Numbered from the stretch's first letter, positions 1 to 7,582 are shown. The stretch is DNA of 24,152 bases from an uncultured Sutterella sp. (GCA_905206345.1 CAJLGW010000019.1:1-24152), one strand, 5' to 3'. Notes: a model not told the origin generated them from the sequence alone. Made by a program: numbers and translations.

Positions 1-18
1 GAAAAAAAGGAGCATTAC

Positions 19-44
19 AAACTCTGACTATTGTCAGGGTTTTT
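19..44 (+). terminator. Rho-independent terminator of a gene left of the window
   Basis: A ten-pair stem (19-28 with 33-42, one G-T wobble) closes a TATT loop and runs into a T tract at 40-44. The T-rich side follows the hairpin on the + strand, so it most likely ends a + strand gene outside the window. It lies just past the stop of the - strand gene at 61-357 and might also help that gene terminate, but the T tract on that side is poor. Confidence 0.6.
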
Positions 45-60
45 GTAACACCCCCATTTT

Positions 61-357
61 TTATCGGTTTTTACCAAATTGAATCAAAATAGGCCAAAGC
101 CAAACGGATAAAAACCAAAGGAATATGAAACGCAAGGAAATTTTTTGTGACTCACTTTTGTATGTTTTAAAAAAGGTGGCGATGGCGCCCGCTATAACCC
201 AAAGCAAAATGAGTCCATAAACGATCACTCTCGTGTTGTAGCTATCACCGATAAAATTTGCAATATAAGCAGATAGGGGAACGCTGGAAATAATGGCGCA
301 ACAGGCCCCAATAAGTGCGTTTCCCATGAAGTTTGGGGTGTTTGATTTAAAGCTCAT
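61..357 (-). CDS. Small three-helix membrane protein, family not recognised
   Basis: I do not recognise this gene. The reading frame opens at 405, but that start has no ribosome-binding site. The ATG at 357 is preceded by GAGG six bases upstream, so I chose it, giving 98 residues (MSFKSNTPNF...). Three hydrophobic segments are visible: roughly residues 11-38 (MGNALIGACC...), 42-62 (VIVYGLILLWVIAG...) and 73-95 (FIFLWFLSVWLWPIL). The C-terminus is short and basic (GKNR). It is divergent from mnmE. In most Burkholderiales yidC sits next to mnmE, so this gene occupies an unusual place. No catalytic motif is visible. It could be a lineage-specific inner-membrane protein. Confidence 0.55.
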   Translation of the reverse strand: MSFKSNTPNFMGNALIGACCAIISSVPLSAYIANFIGDSYNTRVIVYGLILLWVIAGAIATFFKTYKSESQKISLRFIFLWFLSVWLWPILIQFGKNR

Positions 358-525
358 ATTTTTCCTCATAGGTAGCATTTGATGCGTATTGTATCGAACA
401 GACATGTCAGAAGCTGAGTGCGTCTAAATCCCTATCAATATTTTGAAAAAAATCTGAATAAGACTAAAAAATCATTCAGTTAGTGAGATAATTAAATGTT
501 AAAACTTTTTTAGATTATATTGATC

Positions 526-1902
526 GTGAATACTGATAAAGATCCCATTGTTGCTATTGCTACCGCCTCTGGACGAGGGGGTGTCGGTATCATTCGACTT
601 TCAGCTCAAGACTCTTTTATTCAGGATTTCTTGAAAGAGTTCTTTCCTAATGATTCTTTTAAACCTCGCTATGCTCACTATCGCCAGTTTAAGGATGGGG
701 CGCAAGAGGTTATTGATGAAGGTTTAGTGCTTTATTTTCCTGCCCCAAAATCGTACACAGGGGAGTCTGTGGTTGAATTGCAGTCTCACGGTGGTCCTGT
801 CATTTTGCAGATGATGCTAAAGCGAGTGTTACAAGTTGGGGCGTCAAGTGGTTTGAGATTGGCAGAGCCGGGGGAGTTTACTAAGAGAGCGTTCCTCAAT
901 GGTCGTATAGATTTATCTCAAGCTGAGGCAGTCGCTGACCTTATTGATGCTACAACCGAAGGGTCTGCGCGTGCTGCGTCTCGATCTTTAAGTGGTGTTT
1001 TCTCAACGAAAGTTCATGAAATTAGTGATCAAGTAATCGAATTGCGGGCTTTAATTGAGGCAATTTTAGATTTCCCAGAAGAGGAAATTGATTTCATTCA
1101 GAGCACTCAAGCCAAAGAAAGAATGAATAAGATTCAACTCTCGTTTGATGAGTTGAAACGTCAATCAAAGCAAGGTTCCATTCTTAGAGAAGGGGTGACA
1201 GTGGTTTTGGTTGGTAGCCCTAATGTTGGCAAGTCTAGTTTGATGAATAACCTCAGTGGATCTGACGTTGCGATTGTGACCGATGTGGCTGGAACTACGC
1301 GAGATAAGATTGAAAATGATATTCAAATAGACGGTGTGCCATTGCGTTTAGTTGACACTGCAGGCGTTCGTGAAACCGATGATAAGGTCGAAAGTATTGG
1401 GATTGAGCGAACGATGCAAGCGGTCGAAGGGGCGGATGTTGTGCTTCATTTGGTTGATCTAAGCAGTCAAACAAGTGATGAAGAAGGGTTGCAAACCTTG
1501 TCTAAGGTTATGCAACGCGCTAAACAAGGTGTTCCTGTAATTGATGTCTTCAATAAAGCTGATGTAGTGCCAACTTACCATCGCAAGCAAGATTGTTTGT
1601 ATATCTCAGCAAAGACCGGAGAGGGGATTGATGCTTTAAAGCAAAAGCTCCTTTCTATTGTTGGTTGGGAAAGTAATACAGAGAGTCTGTTTTTGGCAAG
1701 AGAACGTCATTTGCAAGCGATTATGAGTGCTAATGAGCATTTGCTGTTAGCTCAACAATTTTTGAACTTACCCAATCCAGCATTGGATTTGATTGCAGAA
1801 GAGTTACGACTAACTAATGATGATTTAGGTGAAATTGTCGGAGAAACAACACCTGATGATATTTTAGGAATGATTTTTAGTCGATTTTGCATTGGTAAGT
1901 GA
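526..1902 (+). CDS. mnmE: tRNA uridine-5-carboxymethylaminomethyl modification GTPase MnmE
   Basis: MnmE works with MnmG to install the (carboxymethyl)aminomethyl group on U34 of tRNAs reading split codon boxes, in the cytoplasm. The N-terminal formyl-THF-binding domain carries the family signature IATASGRGGVGIIRLS. The G domain has the Walker A motif GSPNVGKS (about residues 230-237), GTTRD, DTAG and NKAD. The C-terminus ends in FCIGK, whose cysteine is the conserved family ending. Length (458 residues) is normal. The start is uncertain: GTG at 526 is preferred, TTG at 520 would add two residues, and neither has a good ribosome-binding site. A TAG at 511-513 rules out anything further upstream. 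mnmG follows after 50 bases. Confidence 0.97.
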   Translation: MNTDKDPIVAIATASGRGGVGIIRLSAQDSFIQDFLKEFFPNDSFKPRYAHYRQFKDGAQEVIDEGLVLYFPAPKSYTGESVVELQSHGGPVILQMMLKRVLQVGASSGLRLAEPGEFTKRAFLNGRIDLSQAEAVADLIDATTEGSARAASRSLSGVFSTKVHEISDQVIELRALIEAILDFPEEEIDFIQSTQAKERMNKIQLSFDELKRQSKQGSILREGVTVVLVGSPNVGKSSLMNNLSGSDVAIVTDVAGTTRDKIENDIQIDGVPLRLVDTAGVRETDDKVESIGIERTMQAVEGADVVLHLVDLSSQTSDEEGLQTLSKVMQRAKQGVPVIDVFNKADVVPTYHRKQDCLYISAKTGEGIDALKQKLLSIVGWESNTESLFLARERHLQAIMSANEHLLLAQQFLNLPNPALDLIAEELRLTNDDLGEIVGETTPDDILGMIFSRFCIGK

Positions 1903-1929
1903 TTGATTTATAACGATAAATTATTAAAA

Positions 1930-1943
1930 GTTTCACGTGAAAC
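1930..1943. promoter_or_regulatory. parS site 1 (ParB-binding palindrome) in the mnmG leader
   Basis: GTTTCACGTGAAAC is a perfect 14-base palindrome identical to the core of the chromosomal parS consensus TGTTTCACGTGAAACA; only the outermost T and A differ. It lies in the mnmE-mnmG gap and ends two bases before the AGGA of the mnmG ribosome-binding site. parA and parB are encoded about 3.5 kb downstream, which supports a segregation role. Confidence 0.85.
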
Positions 1944-1952
1944 GAGGAAAAA

Positions 1953-3854
1953 ATGGATTATCCAATTCAATATGATGTAATTGTTGTTGGTTGTGGACAT
2001 GCAGGGGCTGAGGCATGTTTAGCAGCTGCAAGAATGGGGTGTAAGACATTATTGATTACTCATAATGTTGAAACAATTGGACAGTTGTCTTGTAATCCGT
2101 CTATTGGTGGTATCGGTAAAAGTCACTTAGTGAAAGAGTTGGATGCTATGGGCGGTGCCATGGCGCAGGTGACTGATGCTGCTGGGATTCAGTTTCGAAT
2201 TTTGAATAGTTCTAAGGGGCCGGCTGTTCGTGCCACTCGAGCTCAAATTGATCGTGATATTTATCGCGTCGAGATGAGAAAGAAGATTGAAAATCAGGAA
2301 AATTTATGGGTCTTTCAACAAGCAGCAGATGATTTGATTGTGAATGGGGATCGTGTTGAAGGGGTTATTACTCAGACGGGGATTCGCTTCAAATCAAAGA
2401 CGGTTGTTTTGACTGCTGGTACTTTCTTGCATGGTTTAGTTCATGTTGGATTGGAGCATTATCCTGCTGGTCGTGTTGGCGATCCTGCAAGCATTCGACT
2501 TGCAGAGCGATTGATTGAATTGGGATTGCCAAAAGGGAGATTAAAGACGGGGACGCCTGCTCGTATTGATGGTCGTTCAATCGATTTCTCTAAATGTGAA
2601 GAACAATGGGGGGATTTAGAACCGACTCCCAACTTCTCAATGCTTGATCCTGCCAATCATCACCCAAGACAAGTTCCTTGTTGGATTACGAATACGAATG
2701 AGAGAACTCACGATATTATCCGTAACAATTTAGACCGTTCTCCAATGTTCTCTGGTGTTATTGAGGGGATTGGGCCCAGATATTGTCCTTCGATTGAAGA
2801 TAAGGTTGTGCGTTTTGCAGAAAAAAACTCACACCACGTGTTCTTAGAGCCTGAAGGTTTATCAAATCATTTGTATTATCCGAATGGTATCTCTTCGAGC
2901 TTACCTTTTGATGTACAGATGAGTTTTATGCATACGATTCCGGGTTTGGAAAATGCTCACTTTGTGCGTCCTGCCTATGCCATTGAATATGACTATTACG
3001 ATCCGAGATATTTAAAGACTTCTTTGGAAACGAAGTCGTTACATGGATTGTTCTTTGCTGGGCAAATTAATGGTACGACGGGTTACGAAGAGGCGGCTGC
3101 TCAAGGGCTTCTTGCTGGTATTAATGCTGCGTTAAAGGTTAAGGATGCTGACTCTTGGACTCCTCGCCGTGATGAGGCTTATTTGGGGGTGATGGTGGAT
3201 GATTTGATTACGAAGGGGGTTTCAGAACCTTATCGTATGTTCACCTCTCGTGCTGAATATCGTTTGTGTTTAAGAGAAGACAATGCAGACGAACGCTTAA
3301 CTGAAATTGGCAGAAAGTTAGGTTTGGTTGATGATGCTCGATGGGAATTCTTTAATCGTAAACAAGAGAACGTTGCAAAAGAATTGCAACGATTGAAGTC
3401 TACTTGGGTTCATCCTTCTGCCATTTCTAAAGATGACGCTGTTCGTGTGTTAGGTGTGCCTATTGAACGGGAATATTCTTTATTTAATTTACTTTCTCGT
3501 CCGAATGTTTCACATGAAACATTGTCCACTTTGAAGAAAAATGATGGTTCGCTCGTAACACCGTCTGTAGATTTGAGTAAAGGTGAGGTAGAGCAAGTTG
3601 AAATTGTGGCGAAGTATTCGGGCTATATTAATCGCCAAAAGGAAGAAGTTGCTAAGCTTTTAGAGCATGAGTTAACGCCTATTCCTGTAGATTTTGATTA
3701 TGACGCTGTGAGAGGACTTTCATTTGAAGTTCGCCAAAAATTAAAGCTACACCGCCCTGAAACGTTGGGACAAGCTGGAAGAATTTCTGGTGTGACGCCG
3801 GCAGCGATTTCTTTGTTGTTGATTTTTATTCGCTCTAAACGTTTTGAAAAGTGA
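1953..3854 (+). CDS. mnmG: tRNA uridine-5-carboxymethylaminomethyl modification enzyme MnmG (GidA)
   Basis: This FAD enzyme partners with MnmE in U34 tRNA modification. The N-terminal Rossmann FAD motif is VIVVGCGHAGAEA (about residues 10-22), followed by the family signature NPSIGGIGK. A second dinucleotide-binding block and the GLFFAGQINGTTGYEEAAAQG signature region lie at about 365-385. The C-terminal helical domain that contacts MnmE is present. Length (633) matches the family. AGGA six to nine bases before the ATG supports the start. A parS site lies just before the ribosome-binding site and another lies inside the gene at 3506-3521. The stop lies eight bases before the preferred rsmG start, so the two are translationally close. 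Confidence 0.98.
   Translation: MDYPIQYDVIVVGCGHAGAEACLAAARMGCKTLLITHNVETIGQLSCNPSIGGIGKSHLVKELDAMGGAMAQVTDAAGIQFRILNSSKGPAVRATRAQIDRDIYRVEMRKKIENQENLWVFQQAADDLIVNGDRVEGVITQTGIRFKSKTVVLTAGTFLHGLVHVGLEHYPAGRVGDPASIRLAERLIELGLPKGRLKTGTPARIDGRSIDFSKCEEQWGDLEPTPNFSMLDPANHHPRQVPCWITNTNERTHDIIRNNLDRSPMFSGVIEGIGPRYCPSIEDKVVRFAEKNSHHVFLEPEGLSNHLYYPNGISSSLPFDVQMSFMHTIPGLENAHFVRPAYAIEYDYYDPRYLKTSLETKSLHGLFFAGQINGTTGYEEAAAQGLLAGINAALKVKDADSWTPRRDEAYLGVMVDDLITKGVSEPYRMFTSRAEYRLCLREDNADERLTEIGRKLGLVDDARWEFFNRKQENVAKELQRLKSTWVHPSAISKDDAVRVLGVPIEREYSLFNLLSRPNVSHETLSTLKKNDGSLVTPSVDLSKGEVEQVEIVAKYSGYINRQKEEVAKLLEHELTPIPVDFDYDAVRGLSFEVRQKLKLHRPETLGQAGRISGVTPAAISLLLIFIRSKRFEK
3506..3521. promoter_or_regulatory. 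parS site 2 inside mnmG
   Basis: TGTTTCACATGAAACA matches the 16-base parS consensus at 15 positions (central CACATG instead of CACGTG). In frame it encodes V-S-H-E-T of MnmG. The same 18-base string TGTTTCACATGAAACATT recurs at 4634, which makes chance unlikely. ParB binding is inferred from the consensus and the nearby parAB genes. Confidence 0.75.
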
Positions 3855-3861
3855 GGATAGT

Positions 3862-4521
3862 GTGTCATTTTTGGATATAAATCGCCTTCAAAATGGGTTG
3901 GCGGAACTAGGACTTTGTGCCACGGATCATCAGTTGGAGCAGCTTGATTTGTTTGCTGAAATGTTATTTAAGTGGAATAAAACATATAATTTGACGGCAA
4001 TCAGTTCAAAGGAGGATGTTTTGACGCATCATATTTTGGATTCGCTATCTGTTATTCCACTTTTTAAGTCTGAAGCAATAGATGGTGCAAAGATTTTAGA
4101 TGTTGGCTCTGGTGGCGGTTTACCGGCAATTCCTTTAGCAATTATGTGTCCAACATTCTCTATCTCGATGGTAGATACTGTGGGTAAGAAGGCTGCGTTT
4201 TTGACACAATGTTGCGTCTCGTTGCGCTTGTTAAATGCAAAAGCTTTTCATTCAAGAGTGGAAAATTTGAATGATGATAAATACGACGTTATTACATCAA
4301 GAGCTTTTGCATCACTGAAACTATTCACTGATTTAACAAAACACTTGTTAAAAGATGATGGGTGTTGGTTAGCTCTTAAGGGACCTGGTGTTTCAGATGA
4401 AATTTTGGAGCTTACTAATGATATTAGTTTGGAAGAAAATTTTGCCATTAAGGTACCATTTTTGAATGAAAAACGCTGTTTAGTGAAAATGAAAATTAGT
4501 AAAGTGGGAGTGGGTCACTAA
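3862..4521 (+). CDS. rsmG: 16S rRNA (guanine-N7)-methyltransferase RsmG (GidB)
   Basis: RsmG methylates N7 of G527 in 16S rRNA using S-adenosylmethionine. The SAM-binding glycine loop LDVGSGGGLPAIPLAI (about residues 76-91) is diagnostic. The upstream helical segment (LFAEMLFKWNKTYNLTAI) and the ITSRAFASL block are also typical. The frame opens with a TTG at 3844 inside mnmG, but the GTG at 3862 has GAGG five bases upstream and is preferred, giving 219 residues. The GAGG overlaps the mnmG stop codon, so translation is probably coupled. The gene ends before an AT-rich gap containing a terminator. Confidence 0.95.
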   Translation: MSFLDINRLQNGLAELGLCATDHQLEQLDLFAEMLFKWNKTYNLTAISSKEDVLTHHILDSLSVIPLFKSEAIDGAKILDVGSGGGLPAIPLAIMCPTFSISMVDTVGKKAAFLTQCCVSLRLLNAKAFHSRVENLNDDKYDVITSRAFASLKLFTDLTKHLLKDDGCWLALKGPGVSDEILELTNDISLEENFAIKVPFLNEKRCLVKMKISKVGVGH

Positions 4522-4623
4522 GTTTGTACCTTGTGAAACAAATTGCACAATTAATAATCTTATTTGGTTAAATATGTTTATAAATTAATTGGTTATATTT
4601 GTTTTGTTTGTTGTGTTTTTGGT

Positions 4624-4664
4624 AAAAGGGGAGTGTTTCACATGAAACATTCTCTTTTTTTTTT
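4624..4664 (+). terminator. Rho-independent terminator after rsmG, containing a parS motif
   Basis: Bases 4624-4639 and 4644-4659 can form a 16-pair stem with three G-T wobbles around an ACAT loop, followed by an uninterrupted T run (4655-4664). It would end the mnmE-mnmG-rsmG transcript. The upper stem and loop are the parS-like palindrome at 4634-4649. The preceding gap (4522-4623) is very AT-rich with no visible gene or DnaA box. Confidence 0.8.
4634..4649. promoter_or_regulatory. parS site 3, overlapping the rsmG terminator
   Basis: TGTTTCACATGAAACA is identical to site 2 and differs from the parS consensus at one central base. It lies about 0.8 kb before parA, on the gene-free side of a terminator stem that it helps to form. 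ParB binding is an inference from motif and context. Confidence 0.75.
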
Positions 4665-4738
4665 GCGTTAAAGCGAGAATTTTCTCATCTCTTGTGTCAA
4701 AATCTGATTTAGTCTTTGTGAACTTTTGGGGAAAAGTG

Positions 4739-5395
4739 ATGGATCAAATTATTAGTACCTTTTTGTTTACATTTGCCTCGTTTATTCCTGTGTTGAATCC
4801 TTTTGGTGGGGCAATGTTCTTTTTGGCATTGACGCCAAATATTGATGATGAAACTCGTAAGATGATGGTCAATCGGATTGTCTTTTATTCGATGATTATT
4901 TTATTGGTGAGTTTGTTTGCGGGTCATTTGATTTTGAGCTTCTTTGGCATTTCGTTGGGAGTGCTTCGTGTGGGGGGCGGGTTGGTGTTGGTGTCGGCTG
5001 GGTGGAAGGCGTTGAATGATGCTAGTTCGGTTGATGATTCAGATGGAGCTAATATCGAACCGCCTAAGTCCAGAAAGAAGTTACTTTCGATGGCGTTTTA
5101 TCCAATTACTTTGCCTTTGACGATGGGCCCTGGGATGATTGCAGTGTCAACGGCGATTGGTACTGGGACGCTTGGTCAAGGGACGACTGCGCTAATTGGT
5201 TGTTTGCTCGCAACGGTTGCAACTTTGTTGACGGTGTATGTTTGTTATCGTTACTGCGATCGTGTGAGTGAAGCGGTGGGGACAACGGGTGCAGATGCGC
5301 TTTCTCGTGTGTTTGCTTTTATCTTGCTCTGTATTGGTATTTCTGTTCTTTGGCAAGGGTTTAGTGAATTGTGGCTTAGTTTGCCAAAGGTGTAA
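4739..5395 (+). CDS. MarC/YhgN-family integral membrane protein (paralogue 1)
   Basis: This is a 218-residue multi-spanning protein of the MarC/YchE/YhgN family. Family marks are the N-terminal LNPFGGAMFFLALT segment, FFGISLGVLRVGGGLVL in the first half, and FYPITLPLTMGPGMIAV opening the second. About six membrane segments are visible, with a hydrophilic loop at about 100-117. The frame extends up to a GTG at 4694, but the ATG at 4739 has GGGG seven bases upstream and matches the usual family start (MDQII...). It lies between the rsmG terminator and parA, 13 bases before parA, so it probably heads a marC-parA-parB transcript. The function of MarC proteins is not settled; transport is only suspected. 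Confidence 0.88.
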   Translation: MDQIISTFLFTFASFIPVLNPFGGAMFFLALTPNIDDETRKMMVNRIVFYSMIILLVSLFAGHLILSFFGISLGVLRVGGGLVLVSAGWKALNDASSVDDSDGANIEPPKSRKKLLSMAFYPITLPLTMGPGMIAVSTAIGTGTLGQGTTALIGCLLATVATLLTVYVCYRYCDRVSEAVGTTGADALSRVFAFILLCIGISVLWQGFSELWLSLPKV

Positions 5396-5408
5396 TGAAG
5401 GATTTTAA

Positions 5409-6203
5409 ATGTCGTTAGTTTTTTGTGTCGCAAATCAAAAGGGTGGAGTCGGTAAGACGACGACGGCTGTTAATTTGTCAGCCTCTTTAGCTCAATTAAA
5501 ACAACGAGTTTTATTGATCGATTTGGATCCGCAAGGCAATGCGACCACTGGTAGCGGCATCGCAAAGGATTCTATTAAGGATACGATCTATCCGTTATTG
5601 TTCGATCAAGCATCCTTTGATGACGTTGTTGTTCATGCCTCTGAAGTTGGCTATGATGTTTTGCCATCTAATCGTGAATTGGCTGGAGCTGAAGTTGAGC
5701 TTGTTGATTTGGATGATCGTGATGAACGATTGAAGAAGATTTTGGAGGAGCAAGACGATCGATACGATTTCGTTATTATTGATTGCCCTCCGTCTTTATC
5801 GATGTTGACGATTAATGCGCTGTGCTGCGCTCGTGGCGTCGTTGTTCCGATGCAATGTGAATATTTTGCAATGGAAGGACTCACGGATTTAATTGGCTCT
5901 GTTCGTAGAATTCAAGCAGATAAGAATCCTGATTTAACCCTTATTGGATTGTTGAGAGTGATGTTTGATCCTCGTGTGACTCTACAACAGCAAGTCAGTG
6001 ATCAGCTTAAAGAGTATTTTGGTGATAAGGTTTTTAAAACTGTTATCCCGCGAAATGTTAGATTGGCTGAGGCTCCGAGTTATGGTTTGCCTGGGGTTTT
6101 ATATGATAAATCCAGTAAAGGGGCGAAGGCATATTCTGAGTTTGGTGCTGAGTTCTTAAAGCGCATGAAAAAGTTTAAAAAAGCTAAGAAGGAGAGTAAG
6201 TGA
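5409..6203 (+). CDS. parA: Chromosome-partitioning ATPase ParA (Soj)
   Basis: ParA is the Walker ATPase that moves ParB-parS complexes to segregate origins. The deviant Walker A motif KGGVGKTT is at residues 11-18, followed by the A' segment LLIDLDPQGNAT (about 35-46) and the Walker B region FVIIDCPPSLSMLTINAL. The 264-residue length and the lack of an N-terminal DNA-binding extension fit the chromosomal Soj type rather than a plasmid ParA. AAGGA lies a few bases before the ATG. The stop codon overlaps the parB start (TGATG), so translation is coupled. Three parS-like sites lie within 3.5 kb upstream. Confidence 0.97.
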   Translation: MSLVFCVANQKGGVGKTTTAVNLSASLAQLKQRVLLIDLDPQGNATTGSGIAKDSIKDTIYPLLFDQASFDDVVVHASEVGYDVLPSNRELAGAEVELVDLDDRDERLKKILEEQDDRYDFVIIDCPPSLSMLTINALCCARGVVVPMQCEYFAMEGLTDLIGSVRRIQADKNPDLTLIGLLRVMFDPRVTLQQQVSDQLKEYFGDKVFKTVIPRNVRLAEAPSYGLPGVLYDKSSKGAKAYSEFGAEFLKRMKKFKKAKKESK

Positions 6204-7093
6204 TGGCCGTTAAAAAAACTCGAGGTGGTCTCGGAAAGGGGTTGGATGCCTTACTTGGAGAAAAGAAAGATCCGGTCATCGTGCTTACGGATAAACCGGA
6301 AGATACCATTGCAGAATTAGATATATCAAAGATTCAAGCGGGGGCTTATCAACCTCGTACGCTTATGGATCAAAGCTCGTTGGAAGAGTTGGCAGAGTCG
6401 ATTAAAGAACAAGGTTTAATTTCTCCGATTCTTGTCCGCCCAATCTCTAAGACGAAATACGAGATTATTGCAGGCGAACGTCGGTTTAGAGCTTCTAAGT
6501 TAGCAGGGTTAAAGAAGGTTCCTGTTTTAATTCGAAAGATTTCAGACGAAAAGGCGCTAGCCTGGGCGTTGATTGAAAACATTCAACGAGAAAACTTGAA
6601 TCCCTTGGAAGAGGCTATGGGGATCCATCGCTTGATTTCTGAGTTTTCTATGACGCACGAAGCTGCCTCTCAGGCAATTGGCCGTAGTCGTACTGCAACC
6701 AGTAACTTATTACGTCTACTTAATTTGGCCAAACCGGTTCAAGATTTTCTTATGGCCAATAAGATTTCAATGGGTCATGCGAGAGCTTTGTTACCGCTTG
6801 AGCCGGCCATGCAGGTTGCTGTTGCCCAAGAGGTGATTAGTAAGGGCTTATCGGTTCGCCAAGTTGAAACGTTAGTTAATCAGTTAGAGACGAAAAAGCA
6901 AAAAACGAAAGAGGCGCCGAGAGCTTTGAAAAAGGATAGTGATACAGTACGTCTAGAAGAGGATCTTTCTAATGCAATTGGCGCAACAGTTAAACTGACT
7001 GCCAACCGAAAAGGTAAGGGGAAATTAATTATCGAATTCTCCAATTATGATCAATTAGATGGAATCATTGCTCATTTTGGTCAATTTGATTAA
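6203..7093 (+). CDS. parB: Chromosome-partitioning protein and CTPase ParB (Spo0J)
   Basis: ParB binds parS and spreads as a CTP-dependent clamp, loading the ParA segregation machinery. The N-terminal basic leader (KKTRGGLGKGLDALLG) is the typical ParA-stimulating peptide. The ParB/Srx domain carries GLISPILVRP and the CTP-binding GERRFRA motif (about 91-97), then ENIQRENLNPLEEA. A helix-turn-helix follows at about 150-175 (HEAASQAIGRSRTATSNLLRLL). A C-terminal dimerisation region is present. The start is the ATG overlapping the parA stop, with GGAG eight bases upstream; a GTG one codon earlier is less likely. Length (296) is normal. Confidence 0.97.
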   Translation: MAVKKTRGGLGKGLDALLGEKKDPVIVLTDKPEDTIAELDISKIQAGAYQPRTLMDQSSLEELAESIKEQGLISPILVRPISKTKYEIIAGERRFRASKLAGLKKVPVLIRKISDEKALAWALIENIQRENLNPLEEAMGIHRLISEFSMTHEAASQAIGRSRTATSNLLRLLNLAKPVQDFLMANKISMGHARALLPLEPAMQVAVAQEVISKGLSVRQVETLVNQLETKKQKTKEAPRALKKDSDTVRLEEDLSNAIGATVKLTANRKGKGKLIIEFSNYDQLDGIIAHFGQFD

Positions 7094-7131
7094 CTAATTG
7101 AAATTAGTAAGAAAAAAGTGTTCTTTTGGAC

Positions 7132-7173
7132 TAAGGGTTTACGCTAGAAAAACATTAGTGTAAACCCTTGTTT
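7132..7173 (+). terminator. Strong hairpin after parB, probable terminator
   Basis: AAGGGTTTAC (7133-7142) and GTAAACCCTT (7160-7169) are perfect inverted repeats, and four to five further pairs extend inward to an A-rich loop. Only a short broken T tract (TTGTTTAT) follows, so termination may be incomplete. The right arm overlaps the first bases of the atp promoter -35 element. A smaller palindrome (ACTAATT-GA-AATTAGT) lies at 7093-7108. Confidence 0.55.
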
Positions 7174-7196
7174 ATATAGGTAACGTAACGTATAAT
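7168..7196 (+). promoter_or_regulatory. Sigma-70 promoter of the ATP synthase operon
   Basis: The -35 element TTGTTT (7168-7173) is separated by exactly 17 bases from a perfect -10 TATAAT (7191-7196). The predicted start is near 7203, about 36 bases before atpI. The spacer contains a tandem GTAAC-GTAAC. Confidence 0.75.
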
Positions 7197-7238
7197 TCGC
7201 CGTAATGACGGGTTTGTAGAGGCGGCTTTACTATAAAA

Positions 7239-7580
7239 ATGAGCAAAATCGTTTTACTACAAATCTTTGCCACATTAGGAGTTGCTGCAGTTTCTGCCCT
7301 CTTTTGGGGAGAAAGTGTGGCTGTTTCTGCATTATTAACAGGCTTAGCCTGTTCGGTGCCGAACGCATTATTTGCGGCGAATTTGAGTGCTTTAGGCAAA
7401 TTAAGTCCCTCATCTTCACCGTTGTTCTTCTTAATTGGCGAGTTCATTAAACTCATTGCAATGGCACTTTTGTTGGTGTTAATTGTGATGCTGTATAAGG
7501 ACTTAGTCTGGCCCGCAATGATTATTACAATGATTGTGGTCTTGAATTGTTCCTTTTTGGGACTTCTAACCCGAGAATAA
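7239..7580 (+). CDS. atpI: ATP synthase accessory subunit I (AtpI)
   Basis: This 113-residue hydrophobic protein is first in the atp operon, the usual place of atpI. About four membrane segments are visible: residues 1-23, 28-48, 62-85 and 90-108. The central GEFIKLIAMALLL stretch is typical of AtpI in beta- and gammaproteobacteria. AtpI helps assemble the c-ring and is not part of the mature enzyme. No good ribosome-binding site is close to the ATG; the nearest GAGG is some 18 bases upstream, so translation may be weak, which fits a minor assembly factor. atpB starts two bases after its stop. Confidence 0.88.
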   Translation: MSKIVLLQIFATLGVAAVSALFWGESVAVSALLTGLACSVPNALFAANLSALGKLSPSSSPLFFLIGEFIKLIAMALLLVLIVMLYKDLVWPAMIITMIVVLNCSFLGLLTRE

Positions 7581-7582
7581 AC

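Noticed and set aside
4530..4540. Half parS site (GTGAAACA) after rsmG
   Set aside because: The other half of the palindrome is degenerate, so it is below what I would call a site.
4522..4738. AT-rich rsmG-marC gap as a gidA-side replication origin
   Set aside because: In some bacteria oriC is next to mnmG, but no 9-mer here fits TTATNCACA on either strand; only the parS-like terminator is visible.
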